DNA of 20,184 nucleotides from CADCVW01 sp035644935 (GTDB lineage: Bacteria; Pseudomonadota; Alphaproteobacteria; Sphingomonadales; Sphingomonadaceae): assembly GCA_035644935.1 (NCBI GenBank), contig DASQNO010000036.1, forward strand, positions 1 through 20,184, in the 5' to 3' direction. Below, in pieces: positions 7,853 to 14,325 of this stretch (position 1 is the stretch's first letter; the number at the start of each line of letters is the position of its first letter). The position numbers and the translations under genes are program-made. The notes under the pieces were generated by a model that made no database searches, was not told where the DNA came from, and was given only the letters and a program-made list of their open reading frames with translations.

Positions 7853-8434
7853 TCAACGCCGCGCCGCGCCACCTTCGCGGAGAAGCCCCGCGGCGCGCGC
7901 GCCGGTCCAGTCGAGCTCGCCCGTGACGCGCCAAACCTCTCTGCCCGCCGCGTCGTACAAGATCGTCGTGGGCAGCACGCTAACGCCCAGCTGCGTCATC
8001 ACGGTGGAGTCCGCGTCCAGATAGGCGCCGAGCTGCCGGAATTGCATCCGGTCGAAGAACGCGTCGATCTTCTCGGCTGCGGTTTGCCCGTCGTCGTCGC
8101 TGTCTTCGCTCAACGTGATCACGCTGAGCTTGCCCGCCTCGCGCGCGGCCAGCGCGTCCAGTGTCGGCATTTCGGCAACGCACGGGGCGCACCACGTCGC
8201 CCACAGGTTGAGCAGCACCGGACCGCCCTTGAAATCAGCGAGAGTGACGGCCTCGCCTTCCGAGTCGCGGAACGGGGCGTCGGGGGCGAGCAGGCCGGCT
8301 TGTTTGCGGTCGACGATGCCGTTGTCGCGGACCGGCTTGAGTGCGGGGGCTGCCAACTCCTTCTCCGGGGCGGGAGGTGCTTGGTCGCAGGCGGTGAGGA
8401 GGAGGGCGAGGAGAAGGGGGGGTGCGTGTTTCAT
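7853..8434 (-). CDS. TlpA-family thioredoxin-like lipoprotein
   Basis: This 193-residue protein is predicted to be a membrane-anchored periplasmic thiol-disulfide oxidoreductase. The N-terminus is a lipoprotein signal (LLLALLLTAC, Cys16), followed by a Pro/Ala-rich spacer and a thioredoxin fold. The redox motif is WCAPC (Cys82/Cys85) within LNLWATWCAPCVAEMP, and the cis-proline is Pro155 in GVSVLPTTILYD. TlpA-like proteins reduce periplasmic disulfides, for example in cytochrome c or copper-site assembly; the partner here is unknown. The start is ATG 8434, five bases after GGAGG on the minus strand. The frame remains open to 9025 upstream, but that part is a shadow of the opposite genes. Confidence 0.93.
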   Translation of the reverse strand: MKHAPPLLLALLLTACDQAPPAPEKELAAPALKPVRDNGIVDRKQAGLLAPDAPFRDSEGEAVTLADFKGGPVLLNLWATWCAPCVAEMPTLDALAAREAGKLSVITLSEDSDDDGQTAAEKIDAFFDRMQFRQLGAYLDADSTVMTQLGVSVLPTTILYDAAGREVWRVTGELDWTGARAAGLLREGGAARR

Positions 8435-8544
8435 GGAGGCCTCCGGAAGGGGCGGGCTTAGCCGAGCGCAGGGGGCGGACAAAGGTGATTTGACGCGGCG
8501 GGCGCTTGGATTAAGGCGAAAAGACGCAGGAGTTCGACGGTTAT

Positions 8545-8802
8545 ATGGCCAGAAACAGGGTGATCGCGGCGTTGTTGGCGGGTTTGGCGCTGGCTGGGTG
8601 CGGAAAAGCGGAGGAATTGCGGCCGCTGGCGGGGCAATCGCTGCCCGTGCGCCCCGCCGCCGCCCGCGCGACGCCGACGCCGGACCAATTGCTCGCGCTG
8701 CCGGCGCAGGCGCGGCCCGAGCGGGTGGACGAGCCGCTGCGCCGGTCGGAGGAGAGGCAGAGCGACCCGTTCGACCTGCCGCCCGCGGGGACGCCGCTAT
8801 GA
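8545..8802 (+). CDS. Small proline-rich lipoprotein
   Basis: The product is 85 residues. A signal sequence ends in a lipobox LALAGC (Cys19), then comes a hydrophilic region rich in Pro, Arg and Ala (AELRPLAGQSLPVRP-like, then ARPERVDEPLRRSEERQSDP). No enzymatic motif is visible. I recall a similar small lipoprotein in sphingomonads lying beside a TlpA-like gene, usually with argH and lysA. Neither is seen here; galU follows directly with an ATGA overlap. The upstream AGGAG is 12 bases from the ATG, longer than ideal. Lipoprotein status is well supported, the function is unknown. Confidence 0.8.
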   Translation: MARNRVIAALLAGLALAGCGKAEELRPLAGQSLPVRPAAARATPTPDQLLALPAQARPERVDEPLRRSEERQSDPFDLPPAGTPL

Positions 8803-9674
8803 GCGCGGACGCGTCAGTGAAACCCGTCCGCAAGGCCGTGTTCCCGGTCGGCGGCCTGGGCACGCGCTTCCTGCCCGCGACCAAGGCGCTGCCCAAGGAA
8901 ATGCTGCCCGTCGTCGACCGCCCGCTGATCCAGTACGCGGTGGACGAGGCGCTGGAGGCGGGCATCGAGCAGATGATCTTCGTCACCGGCCGCGGCAAAT
9001 CGGCGATCGAGGACCATTTCGACATCGCCTACGAGCTGGAGGCGACGATGTCCGGGCGCGGCAAGGCGCTGGACATCCTGCACGGCACGCGGCTGGAGGC
9101 GGGCAATGTCGTCTATGTGCGCCAGCAGGAGCCGCTGGGCCTGGGCCACGCGGTCTGGTGCGCGCGCGACATCGTCGGCGACGAGCCGTTCGCGGTGCTG
9201 CTCGCCGACGACCTGATGTGGGGCAAGCCCGGGTGCCTGAAGCAGATGGTCGACGCCTATGCCAGAACCGGCGGCAACATGGTCGCGGCGGAGGAAGTGC
9301 CCGACGACCAGACGCACCGCTACGGCATCATCACGCCGGGCGCGCGGGACGGCGCGTTGACGCAAGTGACGGGGCTGGTCGAAAAGCCCGCGCCCGGCAC
9401 CGCGCCGTCCAACCTGTCGGTGATCGGACGCTACATCCTGCAGCCGGAGGTGTTCGCAAGGCTGGGGCACAAGACCACGGGCGCGGGCGGCGAGATCCAG
9501 CTGACGGATGCGATGGCGACGCTGATCGAAACCCAAGCGTTCCACGGCGTGACGTTTGCGGGCACGCGCTACGACTGCGGCGACAAGGCGGGGTTCATCA
9601 CGGCCAACATCGCGCTGGCGCTGGAGCGCGCGGATATCGGGCCTGCGGTGCGGGCGTTTATCGACAGGATGTAG
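8799..9674 (+). CDS. galU: UTP-glucose-1-phosphate uridylyltransferase GalU
   Basis: GalU makes UDP-glucose from UTP and glucose-1-phosphate in the cytoplasm. UDP-glucose is the precursor for exopolysaccharide, glycolipid and surface sugars, which matters in sphingomonads that lack classical LPS. The product is 291 residues, normal for bacterial GalU. Residues 16-36 carry the nucleotide-binding GGLGTRFLPATKALPKEM. EPLGLGHAVWCAR (111-123), the metal-site LLADDLMW (Asp137-Asp138) and VEKPAPG (194-200) are also present. The start is ATG 8799, overlapping the lipoprotein stop by four bases. The frame is open far upstream, but only as a shadow of the opposite strand. Confidence 0.97.
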   Translation: MSADASVKPVRKAVFPVGGLGTRFLPATKALPKEMLPVVDRPLIQYAVDEALEAGIEQMIFVTGRGKSAIEDHFDIAYELEATMSGRGKALDILHGTRLEAGNVVYVRQQEPLGLGHAVWCARDIVGDEPFAVLLADDLMWGKPGCLKQMVDAYARTGGNMVAAEEVPDDQTHRYGIITPGARDGALTQVTGLVEKPAPGTAPSNLSVIGRYILQPEVFARLGHKTTGAGGEIQLTDAMATLIETQAFHGVTFAGTRYDCGDKAGFITANIALALERADIGPAVRAFIDRM

Positions 9675-9738
9675 CCCCGCACCCCGTCGTCATTGCGAGA
9701 AGCGCGAGCGATGCGGCGATCGCCTGCGCGCAGGTTCG

Positions 9739-9809
9739 GTGCTCCGGCGTAGGCCGGAGCCCAGTGGCGCCGCCGGCACGACTGGACCCCGGCCTACGCC
9801 GGGGTACAC
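9739..9809. repeat. Inverted pair of GGCGTAGGCC palindromes
   Basis: GCTCCGGC-GTAG-GCCGGAGC (9741-9760) and ACCCCGGC-CTAC-GCCGGGGT (9786-9805) are each perfect 8-bp hairpins. They are inverted copies of each other, extending outward to GTG/CAC and inward to CCAGT/ACTGG. The 71-bp unit could form either two small hairpins or one long cruciform. Confidence 0.8.
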
Positions 9810-9871
9810 GGTGATTGCGAGAAGTGGGCGGATGTCGGAGCGGAGGTGCGGCGTTATCGAGGCGATGTGAT

Positions 9872-9990
9872 CGTCATCCCGGCGGAGGCCGGGATCCAAG
9901 ATCACCGTGGCTTGCGGGCAAAGGCGCCGTGCTTTGAGCGTCAGCCGTCGATGATCGCGTTCTTGGGTCCCGGCTTTCGCCGGGATGACG
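9872..9990. repeat. Composite palindromic element, copy A (119 bp)
   Basis: The unit opens with CGTCATCCCGGC-GGAG-GCCGGGAT (hairpin 9876-9895, then CCAAGA) and closes with TCTTGGGTCCCGGC-TTTC-GCCGGGATGACG (hairpin 9968-9985). These are inverted copies of one REP-like unit around an ~60-bp spacer. It is the same family as 17700-17814 and 18143-18257 but four bases longer, with a different spacer. Confidence 0.85.
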
Positions 9991-10026
9991 TGGAGGGGCG
10001 TGCTGTGGTCTTGAAGAGGCCCCTCC

Positions 10027-10078
10027 ACCACCCCGGCTTTGCCGGGGTGGTCCCCCTCCCCTGCGAAAGCAGGGGAGG
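10027..10078. terminator. Tandem hairpins at the 3' end of the HNH gene, possible terminator
   Basis: ACCACCCCGGC-TTT-GCCGGGGTGGT (10027-10051, 11-bp stem) is followed by CCTCCCCTGC-GAAA-GCAGGGGAGG (10055-10078, 10-bp stem; the plus-strand loop is GAAA). They begin two bases beyond the stop of the HNH gene on the minus strand. No T-run follows, so these may stabilise mRNA ends rather than terminate. Both palindromes also look like members of dispersed repeat families. Confidence 0.5.
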
Positions 10079-10080
10079 AC

Positions 10081-10647
10081 TCAGGCCTCCAGTTCGACGT
10101 CCCAGTAGAGGTAATCCCGCCAGCTTTCGTGCAGGAAGCCGGGCGGGAAGCTGCGGCCGTGGTCCTGCAATTGCCAGCTCGTCGGGCGGTGGGGGTGACG
10201 GGAGATGTGCATGCCGGCTTGCGCGGGGGTGCGGCCGCCTTTCTTGAGGTTGCACGGCGCGCAGGCGGCGGCGACGTTTTCCCAGGTCGTTCGCCCGCCC
10301 TGCGCGCGCGGCACGACATGGTCGAACGTCAGGTCCCGCCCCGAGCCGCAATAAACGCAGGAAAAGCGGTCGCGCAGGAACAGGTTGAAGCGGGTGAACG
10401 CCGGATGTTCGCTCGGCCGCACGAACTGCCGGAGCGCGATGACCGACGGGATCTGCATCGTCCGCGTCGGGCTGTGCACCTCGCGGTCGTAGTGGGCGAC
10501 GATGTCGACGCGTTCCAGGAACACGGCTTTCACCGCGGTCTGCCAGGGCCAGAGGCTCAACGGATAATAGGAAAGCGGCGTATAGTCCGCGTTGAGCACG
10601 AGCGCGGGGCAGCCGTCGGGATGGCGGATGAGATCGGGATGATACAT
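10081..10647 (-). CDS. HNH endonuclease family protein
   Basis: This 188-residue HNH protein has a conserved sphingomonad/alphaproteobacterial form. The N-terminal part (ALVLNADYTPLSYYPLSLWP) is characteristic. The nuclease core has zinc-ribbon pairs CVYC (Cys97, Cys100) and CAPC (Cys129, Cys132) flanking the HNH elements LTFDHVVPR (His110) and TTWENVAAAC (Asn124). It ends with FPPGFLHESWRDYLYWDVELEA-like residues. The start at 10647 (MYHPDLIRHP) is chosen by family resemblance. A GGAGG lies 13 bases upstream, longer than ideal, and the frame stays open to 10821. The cellular role is unknown: the family is widespread and chromosomal, not clearly tied to phage or restriction. Confidence 0.88.
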   Translation of the reverse strand: MYHPDLIRHPDGCPALVLNADYTPLSYYPLSLWPWQTAVKAVFLERVDIVAHYDREVHSPTRTMQIPSVIALRQFVRPSEHPAFTRFNLFLRDRFSCVYCGSGRDLTFDHVVPRAQGGRTTWENVAAACAPCNLKKGGRTPAQAGMHISRHPHRPTSWQLQDHGRSFPPGFLHESWRDYLYWDVELEA

Positions 10648-10792
10648 GAAGCGGCAACGGCCTCCACGATCGATAACGAGATCGATCCCGAGCGCCTTGC
10701 CGCCGGCTCTGTCGCACGCAAAACCCATGCGGAAGGGCGAACGAGCCTTTCCCAGGTCATCACCGCAAGTGCCAGTCGCAAGTGACGGCGCG

Positions 10793-10821
10793 ATGACAGC
10801 AAGCTTGGGTGGCGGCGTCAA
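10793..10821 (-). promoter_or_regulatory. Candidate promoter for the HNH gene
   Basis: On the minus strand TTGACG (10821-10816) and TGTCAT (10798-10793) are separated by 17 bp, a fair sigma70-like match (the -35 is good, the -10 matches four of six). It would give a leader of about 140 bases. The rest of the 249-bp divergent gap (10648-10896) shows no gene, riboswitch or strong hairpin that I can support. Confidence 0.3.
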
Positions 10822-10896
10822 GTCATTCCGCCCGCATGGCCACCTGGATCAACCCGCGCGCTTGGCGTGCGGCCCCCGCGCGCCTACATCCGGGCC

Positions 10897-11100
10897 ATGA
10901 ACACGTTCCTGCTAATCCTCCTCGTCCTCGCCATGGCCGCGACGGCGTTCGTGCTGGTCAAGGGCGTCATCGCCATGGCGTCGGGCAAGGATCTGGGCGG
11001 CGCCCGCCAGCAAAAGGCGATGCGGCAGCGCGTCTTCTACCAGGCGATCGCGATCGTGATCGTGATGCTGATCCTGCTGCTGGCGCGCTCCAACGGCTAG
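10897..11100 (+). CDS. Twin-transmembrane protein of the HIG1 family
   Basis: A 67-residue inner-membrane protein with two transmembrane segments (about 3-28 and 47-63) joined by a short polar loop. The loop and second helix contain QKAMRQRVFYQ (Gln39, Arg43, Arg45, Gln49), which fits the Q-x3-R-x-R-x3-Q signature of HIG1 proteins. Mitochondrial HIG1/Rcf proteins associate with cytochrome oxidase; a respiratory-complex role here is inference. The start is ATG 10897; the frame extends ten codons upstream, but those residues are polar and unlike the family. No strong ribosome-binding site is seen. The adenosyltransferase gene follows after 15 bp. Confidence 0.8.
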   Translation: MNTFLLILLVLAMAATAFVLVKGVIAMASGKDLGGARQQKAMRQRVFYQAIAIVIVMLILLLARSNG

Positions 11101-11115
11101 GCCTAAAGCTTCGCC

Positions 11116-11682
11116 ATGGTGAAGCTCAACAAGATCTACACGCGGACGGGCGACGAGGGCATGACCGGCCTCGTCGATGGGTCGCGCCTGTCCAAGTCGA
11201 ACGCGCGCATGGCGGCGATCGGCGATGTCGACGAAGCCAATTCGGCGATCGGCGTGGCGCTGGACAGCACGCCGGACGCCTATCGCGCCATGCTGGGGCG
11301 CATCCAGAACGAGATGTTCGATCTCGGCGCCGACCTCGCGACCCCCGGCGACGACTTCACCCCCGGCGAGATGACGCTTCGCATCACCGCGGCGCAGGTG
11401 GAGCGGCTGGAGGAGGAGATCGACGCCATGAACGCGGAGCTATCCCCGCTTTCCAGCTTCATCCTGCCCGGCGGATCCGCGGCGGTGGCGGCGCTGCACC
11501 TCGCGCGCGCCATCGTGCGCCGCGCCGAACGCGCGGTGGTGGCGGCCGGGGCCGACGTGCCGATCAACCCGCTGGCGCTCGCCTACGTCAATCGCCTGTC
11601 CGATCATCTGTTCGTACTCGCCCGCCGCGTCGCGCACGACGGCGCCGGCGACGTGCTGTGGAAGCCGGGGGCGACACGCTAA
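11116..11682 (+). CDS. Cob(I)alamin adenosyltransferase, PduO type
   Basis: This 188-residue PduO-family (ATR) enzyme transfers adenosine from ATP to cob(I)alamin to make coenzyme B12 in the cytoplasm. The N-terminal ATP-binding motif is IYTRTGDEGMTGL (7-19). GDVDEANSAIG, then FILPGGSAAVAALHLARAIV and RRAERAV in the helical bundle, are typical. Length and motifs match the human MMAB/PduO type rather than CobA. No other cobalamin genes and no recognisable cobalamin riboswitch are present nearby, so its likely job is activation of salvaged B12, for example for methylmalonyl-CoA mutase or ribonucleotide reductase (inference). EgtB follows after 24 bp. Confidence 0.93.
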   Translation: MVKLNKIYTRTGDEGMTGLVDGSRLSKSNARMAAIGDVDEANSAIGVALDSTPDAYRAMLGRIQNEMFDLGADLATPGDDFTPGEMTLRITAAQVERLEEEIDAMNAELSPLSSFILPGGSAAVAALHLARAIVRRAERAVVAAGADVPINPLALAYVNRLSDHLFVLARRVAHDGAGDVLWKPGATR

Positions 11683-11706
11683 CCTGGATCAGGCAAAGGA
11701 GGGCGC

Positions 11707-12966
11707 ATGGCGAGCCGGCGACTTCCGCAGACGGACAATCGAGTGATCGCGTATGAGCACGTCCGGCGCTTGAGCGTCGCGCTCGCGGCGCCGCTGTCGG
11801 ATGCCGACGCGACGGTGCAACCCCACCCCGATGCGTCGCCGACGAAGTGGCATCTGGCGCACATCAGCTGGTTCTTCGAGACCTTCGTGCTGCGCGACCA
11901 CGTGCCCGGCTATCGCCTCCACGATGCCGCGTGGCCGTTCCTGTTCAACAGTTACTATGACGGCGAGGGCGCGCGCCACGCCCGCCACCGGCGCGGCATG
12001 ATCAGCCGGCCTTCGCTGGACGAGATCCTGGCCTACCGCGCGCATGTCGATGCGGCGATGATCGCCGCCATTCCCTCGCTGTCAGACGAGGCGGAGACGC
12101 TGGTGACGCTCGGCCTCGCGCATGAGCAGCAGCATCAGGAGCTGCTGGTGACCGACATTCTGGCGACGCTGGCCGAGAACCCGCTCTGTCCTGCTTATGC
12201 CGCCGCCCTGCCTCGGGCGCGAACGGATGCGCCGCCACTGGCTTGGATCGAACGCCCGGCCGGGGTCGTCGAGATCGGCGCGCCCGCGGACGGCTTCGCG
12301 TTCGATGCCGAGCGTCCCCGGCACCGCGCTTTGCTCGCGCCGCACGCCTTGGCGTTGCGGCCGGTGACCAACGGCGAATGGCTCGGGTTCATCGCGGACG
12401 GCGGCTATGCGGACCCGCGCCTCTGGTTGTCGGACGGCTGGGCCTGGGTCGCGCGCGAGCAGGTCGCGGCGCCGCTCTACTGGCGGCGTGACGGCGGGCG
12501 CTGGCGGCGCTTCGGGTTGGATGGGTTGCAGGACATCGACGAGGCCGCGCCCGTCGCGCATGTCAGCTTCTACGAGGCCGACGCGTTCGCGCGCTGGGCG
12601 GGCGCGCGGCTGCCGACCGAGTTCGAATGGGAGGCGGCGGCGGTGTCGTTCGACCCCGACGGCGGCAACCAGCTTGATGGCGCCGGCCCGGTCGCGCCGC
12701 GCGCTGTCGACGGGGGCGCGGGCCTCCGGCAGATGTTCGGGGACGTCTGGGAATGGACGGGTTCTGCGTTCCTGCCATACCCCGGCTTCGCGCCCGCCGT
12801 GGGCACGGTGGGCGAGTACAATGGAAAATTCATGAGCGGGCAGATGGTGCTGCGCGGCGGCAGCTGCGCGACCCCGCGCGGGCATATGCGCGCGTCCTAC
12901 CGCAATTTCTTTCCGCCGCACGCGCGGTGGCAGTTCACGGGCGTCAGGCTGGCGCGCGATGTCTGA
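11707..12966 (+). CDS. egtB: Ergothioneine biosynthesis sulfoxide synthase EgtB
   Basis: EgtB is a non-haem iron enzyme that joins a thiol donor (gamma-glutamylcysteine or cysteine) to hercynine with O2, forming the sulfoxide precursor of ergothioneine. The product is 419 residues. The N-terminal DinB-like domain carries the three-His iron site: His52 (HLAHISWFFE) and His139/His143 (LAHEQQHQELL). The C-terminal FGE-sulfatase-like domain has LPTEFEWEAAA, GDVWEWTGSAF and VLRGGSC, and ends FFPPHARWQFTGVRLARD. The start ATG 11707 follows GGAGG by four bases. Its stop lies inside the egtD start region (8-bp overlap), so the two proteins are probably made together. Whether the donor is gamma-glutamylcysteine or cysteine cannot be read from sequence here. 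Confidence 0.95.
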   Translation: MASRRLPQTDNRVIAYEHVRRLSVALAAPLSDADATVQPHPDASPTKWHLAHISWFFETFVLRDHVPGYRLHDAAWPFLFNSYYDGEGARHARHRRGMISRPSLDEILAYRAHVDAAMIAAIPSLSDEAETLVTLGLAHEQQHQELLVTDILATLAENPLCPAYAAALPRARTDAPPLAWIERPAGVVEIGAPADGFAFDAERPRHRALLAPHALALRPVTNGEWLGFIADGGYADPRLWLSDGWAWVAREQVAAPLYWRRDGGRWRRFGLDGLQDIDEAAPVAHVSFYEADAFARWAGARLPTEFEWEAAAVSFDPDGGNQLDGAGPVAPRAVDGGAGLRQMFGDVWEWTGSAFLPYPGFAPAVGTVGEYNGKFMSGQMVLRGGSCATPRGHMRASYRNFFPPHARWQFTGVRLARDV

Positions 12967-13921
12967 CGTCCAAGCGATGCCCGATCGGGACGCGTTCCGC
13001 CGCGACGTGCTTGCCGGTCTCGCCGCGCCGATCAAGGCGATCCCGGCGCGCTGGTTCTACGACCGGCGCGGGTCCGAACTGTTCGAGGCGATCACCGAGG
13101 CGCCCGAATATTATCCGACACGGGTCGAGACGGCGCTGCTCGCGCGGATCGCGCCGGAACTGGCGGCGCTGACCGGCGCCGGCCGCGCGGTGGTGGAGTT
13201 CGGGTCGGGCTCGTCGGCCAAGACGCCGCTGCTTCTGCGCGCGGTCGCGCCCGCGGCTTACGTGCCGATCGACATTTCGGGCGATTTCCTGCGGGAGTCG
13301 GCGCACGCGCTGGCCATCGCGTTTCCGTGGCTCAACGTCATCCCGGTCGAGGCCGACTTCATGAGAGGCGTGACGCTGCCGCCCGCCGTGGCCGGCGCTC
13401 TCAAGCTCGGCTTCTTTCCCGGCTCGACGATCGGCAACATGGTGCCGGCCACCGCCGTCGACCTGCTGCGCGGCTTTCGCGCGACGCTGGGCACGGGCGC
13501 GCAGCTGCTGATCGGCGTCGACCGGATCAAGGACGAAGCCGTGCTGCGCGCCGCCTATGACGATGCGGCGGGCGTCACGGCGGCGTTCAACCTCAACCTG
13601 CTCGCGCGCATCAACGCGGAGCTGGAAGGCACGGTGCCGATCGATGCCTTCCGCCACCGCGCTGTGTGGAACGACCGGCTGAGCCGCATCGAGATGCACC
13701 TGGAGGCGGTGCGCGCCGTGGCGTTCACCGTTGCGGGTGAAGATTTCGCCATGCGCGAAGGCGAGACGATCCACACCGAGAACAGCCACAAATACGGCCC
13801 CCGCGACGCCCGCCTGCTCCTCCACGCCGGCGGCTGGACGCCGTTGGCGGAGTGGACGGACGCCGAGGACCGGTTTGCGATCCTGCTGGTGGAGGCGCAG
13901 CCGGAGCGGTTCGCGCCTTAG
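12959..13921 (+). CDS. egtD: L-histidine N-alpha-methyltransferase EgtD
   Basis: EgtD trimethylates the amino group of histidine with S-adenosylmethionine to give hercynine, the EgtB substrate. The product is 320 residues, the usual size. The signatures are RWFYDRRGSELFEAITEAPE (31-50), the SAM-binding VEFGSGSSAKTPLLL (79-93), DISGDFL (105-111), FFPGSTIGNMVP (152-163) and the C-terminal GETIHTENSHKYG. The start overlaps the end of egtB by eight bases. No egtA, egtC or egtE is adjacent, as often seen with two-gene proteobacterial egtBD clusters, so the final C-S lyase must be encoded elsewhere or supplied by another enzyme. Confidence 0.96.
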   Translation: MSDVQAMPDRDAFRRDVLAGLAAPIKAIPARWFYDRRGSELFEAITEAPEYYPTRVETALLARIAPELAALTGAGRAVVEFGSGSSAKTPLLLRAVAPAAYVPIDISGDFLRESAHALAIAFPWLNVIPVEADFMRGVTLPPAVAGALKLGFFPGSTIGNMVPATAVDLLRGFRATLGTGAQLLIGVDRIKDEAVLRAAYDDAAGVTAAFNLNLLARINAELEGTVPIDAFRHRAVWNDRLSRIEMHLEAVRAVAFTVAGEDFAMREGETIHTENSHKYGPRDARLLLHAGGWTPLAEWTDAEDRFAILLVEAQPERFAP

Positions 13922-13956
13922 GCGGCTTCGGATTCGCTCTGGGTGGGAAAGCGGAC

Positions 13957-14304
13957 CTAGCGACGCACCAATTGAAAGCCGTGCGAAGTAGGCGTCAGCC
14001 GCCCATCCTCACTCATATCCGCAATGTCCTCCTGATCCAGCGACAGCCCTACTGCCTCTAGTTCAGTCCAATCGGGGTGATGCTCCTGAGCATCCCAAGC
14101 GACGGCTGCCACCCTCTTGGCAGAAAAGAGCGCGCTGTTACAATTCAGCCTCTCTCTATGTTCCCGGAACCAGCGGCGGTTTGCAGGGCTGTCGACGATC
14201 CAAACCGCGTCCGCTGCCTCGCCGTCGTAAGCAGGATCGAAAACTAACAACACTTTCATGGATTGATCTGACAGCCTTTTGCTTCCCAACTCAATGTCCG
14301 CCAT
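13957..14304 (-). CDS. Hypothetical protein, 115 residues, AT-richer than its surroundings
   Basis: I do not recognise this family. The predicted protein is acidic, soluble and without signal peptide or membrane segment. A beta-alpha-like start (MKVLLVFDPAYDGEAADAVW, residues 16-35) is followed by ANRRWFREHRERL and a C-terminal acidic stretch ending SHGFQLVRR. The start could be Met1 (14304) or Met16 (14259); neither has a good ribosome-binding site. Its DNA is visibly less GC-rich and its third codon positions less biased than in egtD or the DUF1176 gene, which suggests recent acquisition or a lineage-specific gene. It lies 21 bp downstream of the DUF1176 gene on the same strand and converges with egtD. 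Confidence 0.6.
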   Translation of the reverse strand: MADIELGSKRLSDQSMKVLLVFDPAYDGEAADAVWIVDSPANRRWFREHRERLNCNSALFSAKRVAAVAWDAQEHHPDWTELEAVGLSLDQEDIADMSEDGRLTPTSHGFQLVRR

Positions 14305-14325
14305 GGGTGGAAAGCAGCCGCACCC

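Larger units (their letters stand above)
9675..10080. repeat. Gene-free island of stacked palindromic repeats
   Basis: This 406-bp stretch between galU and the HNH gene holds no credible gene. In order: a GTCATTGCGAGAAGCGCGAG-type unit (9687-9723); an inverted pair of GGCGTAGGCC hairpins (9741-9760 and 9786-9805); a second, degraded ATTGCGAGAAG copy (about 9813-9824); a 119-bp composite of two GTCATCCCGGC units (9872-9990); and two strong hairpins at 10027-10051 and 10055-10078. The segments are annotated separately below where well defined. Confidence 0.85.

Noticed and set aside
8435..8444. Perfect GGAGGCCTCC palindrome at the TlpA-like ribosome-binding site as a regulatory operator
   Set aside because: It is only 10 bp with no loop, and the GGAGG half is explained by its role as the Shine-Dalgarno sequence.
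8435..9025. Upstream extension of the TlpA-like frame to 390 codons
   Set aside because: The extra part is low-complexity sequence antisense to the lipoprotein and galU; a lipoprotein signal with GGAGG starts at 8434.
8814..9545. Long minus-strand frame inside galU
   Set aside because: Antisense shadow with His/Arg/Gln/Val-rich composition and no family features; GalU is unambiguous on the plus strand.
9675..10080. Possible CRISPR array
   Set aside because: The repeats are palindromic, of several families, unevenly spaced and in inverted pairs; there are no regular spacers and no cas genes.
9690..10319. Several open frames across the repeat island
   Set aside because: They are translations of palindromic repeats (for example HPGE-, RSASDAA-like peptides) with no start signals.
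10648..10896. Possible cobalamin riboswitch upstream of the HIG1-adenosyltransferase run
   Set aside because: I could not find a convincing B12-box or the expected multi-stem layout, and the adenosyltransferase is the second gene of the run.
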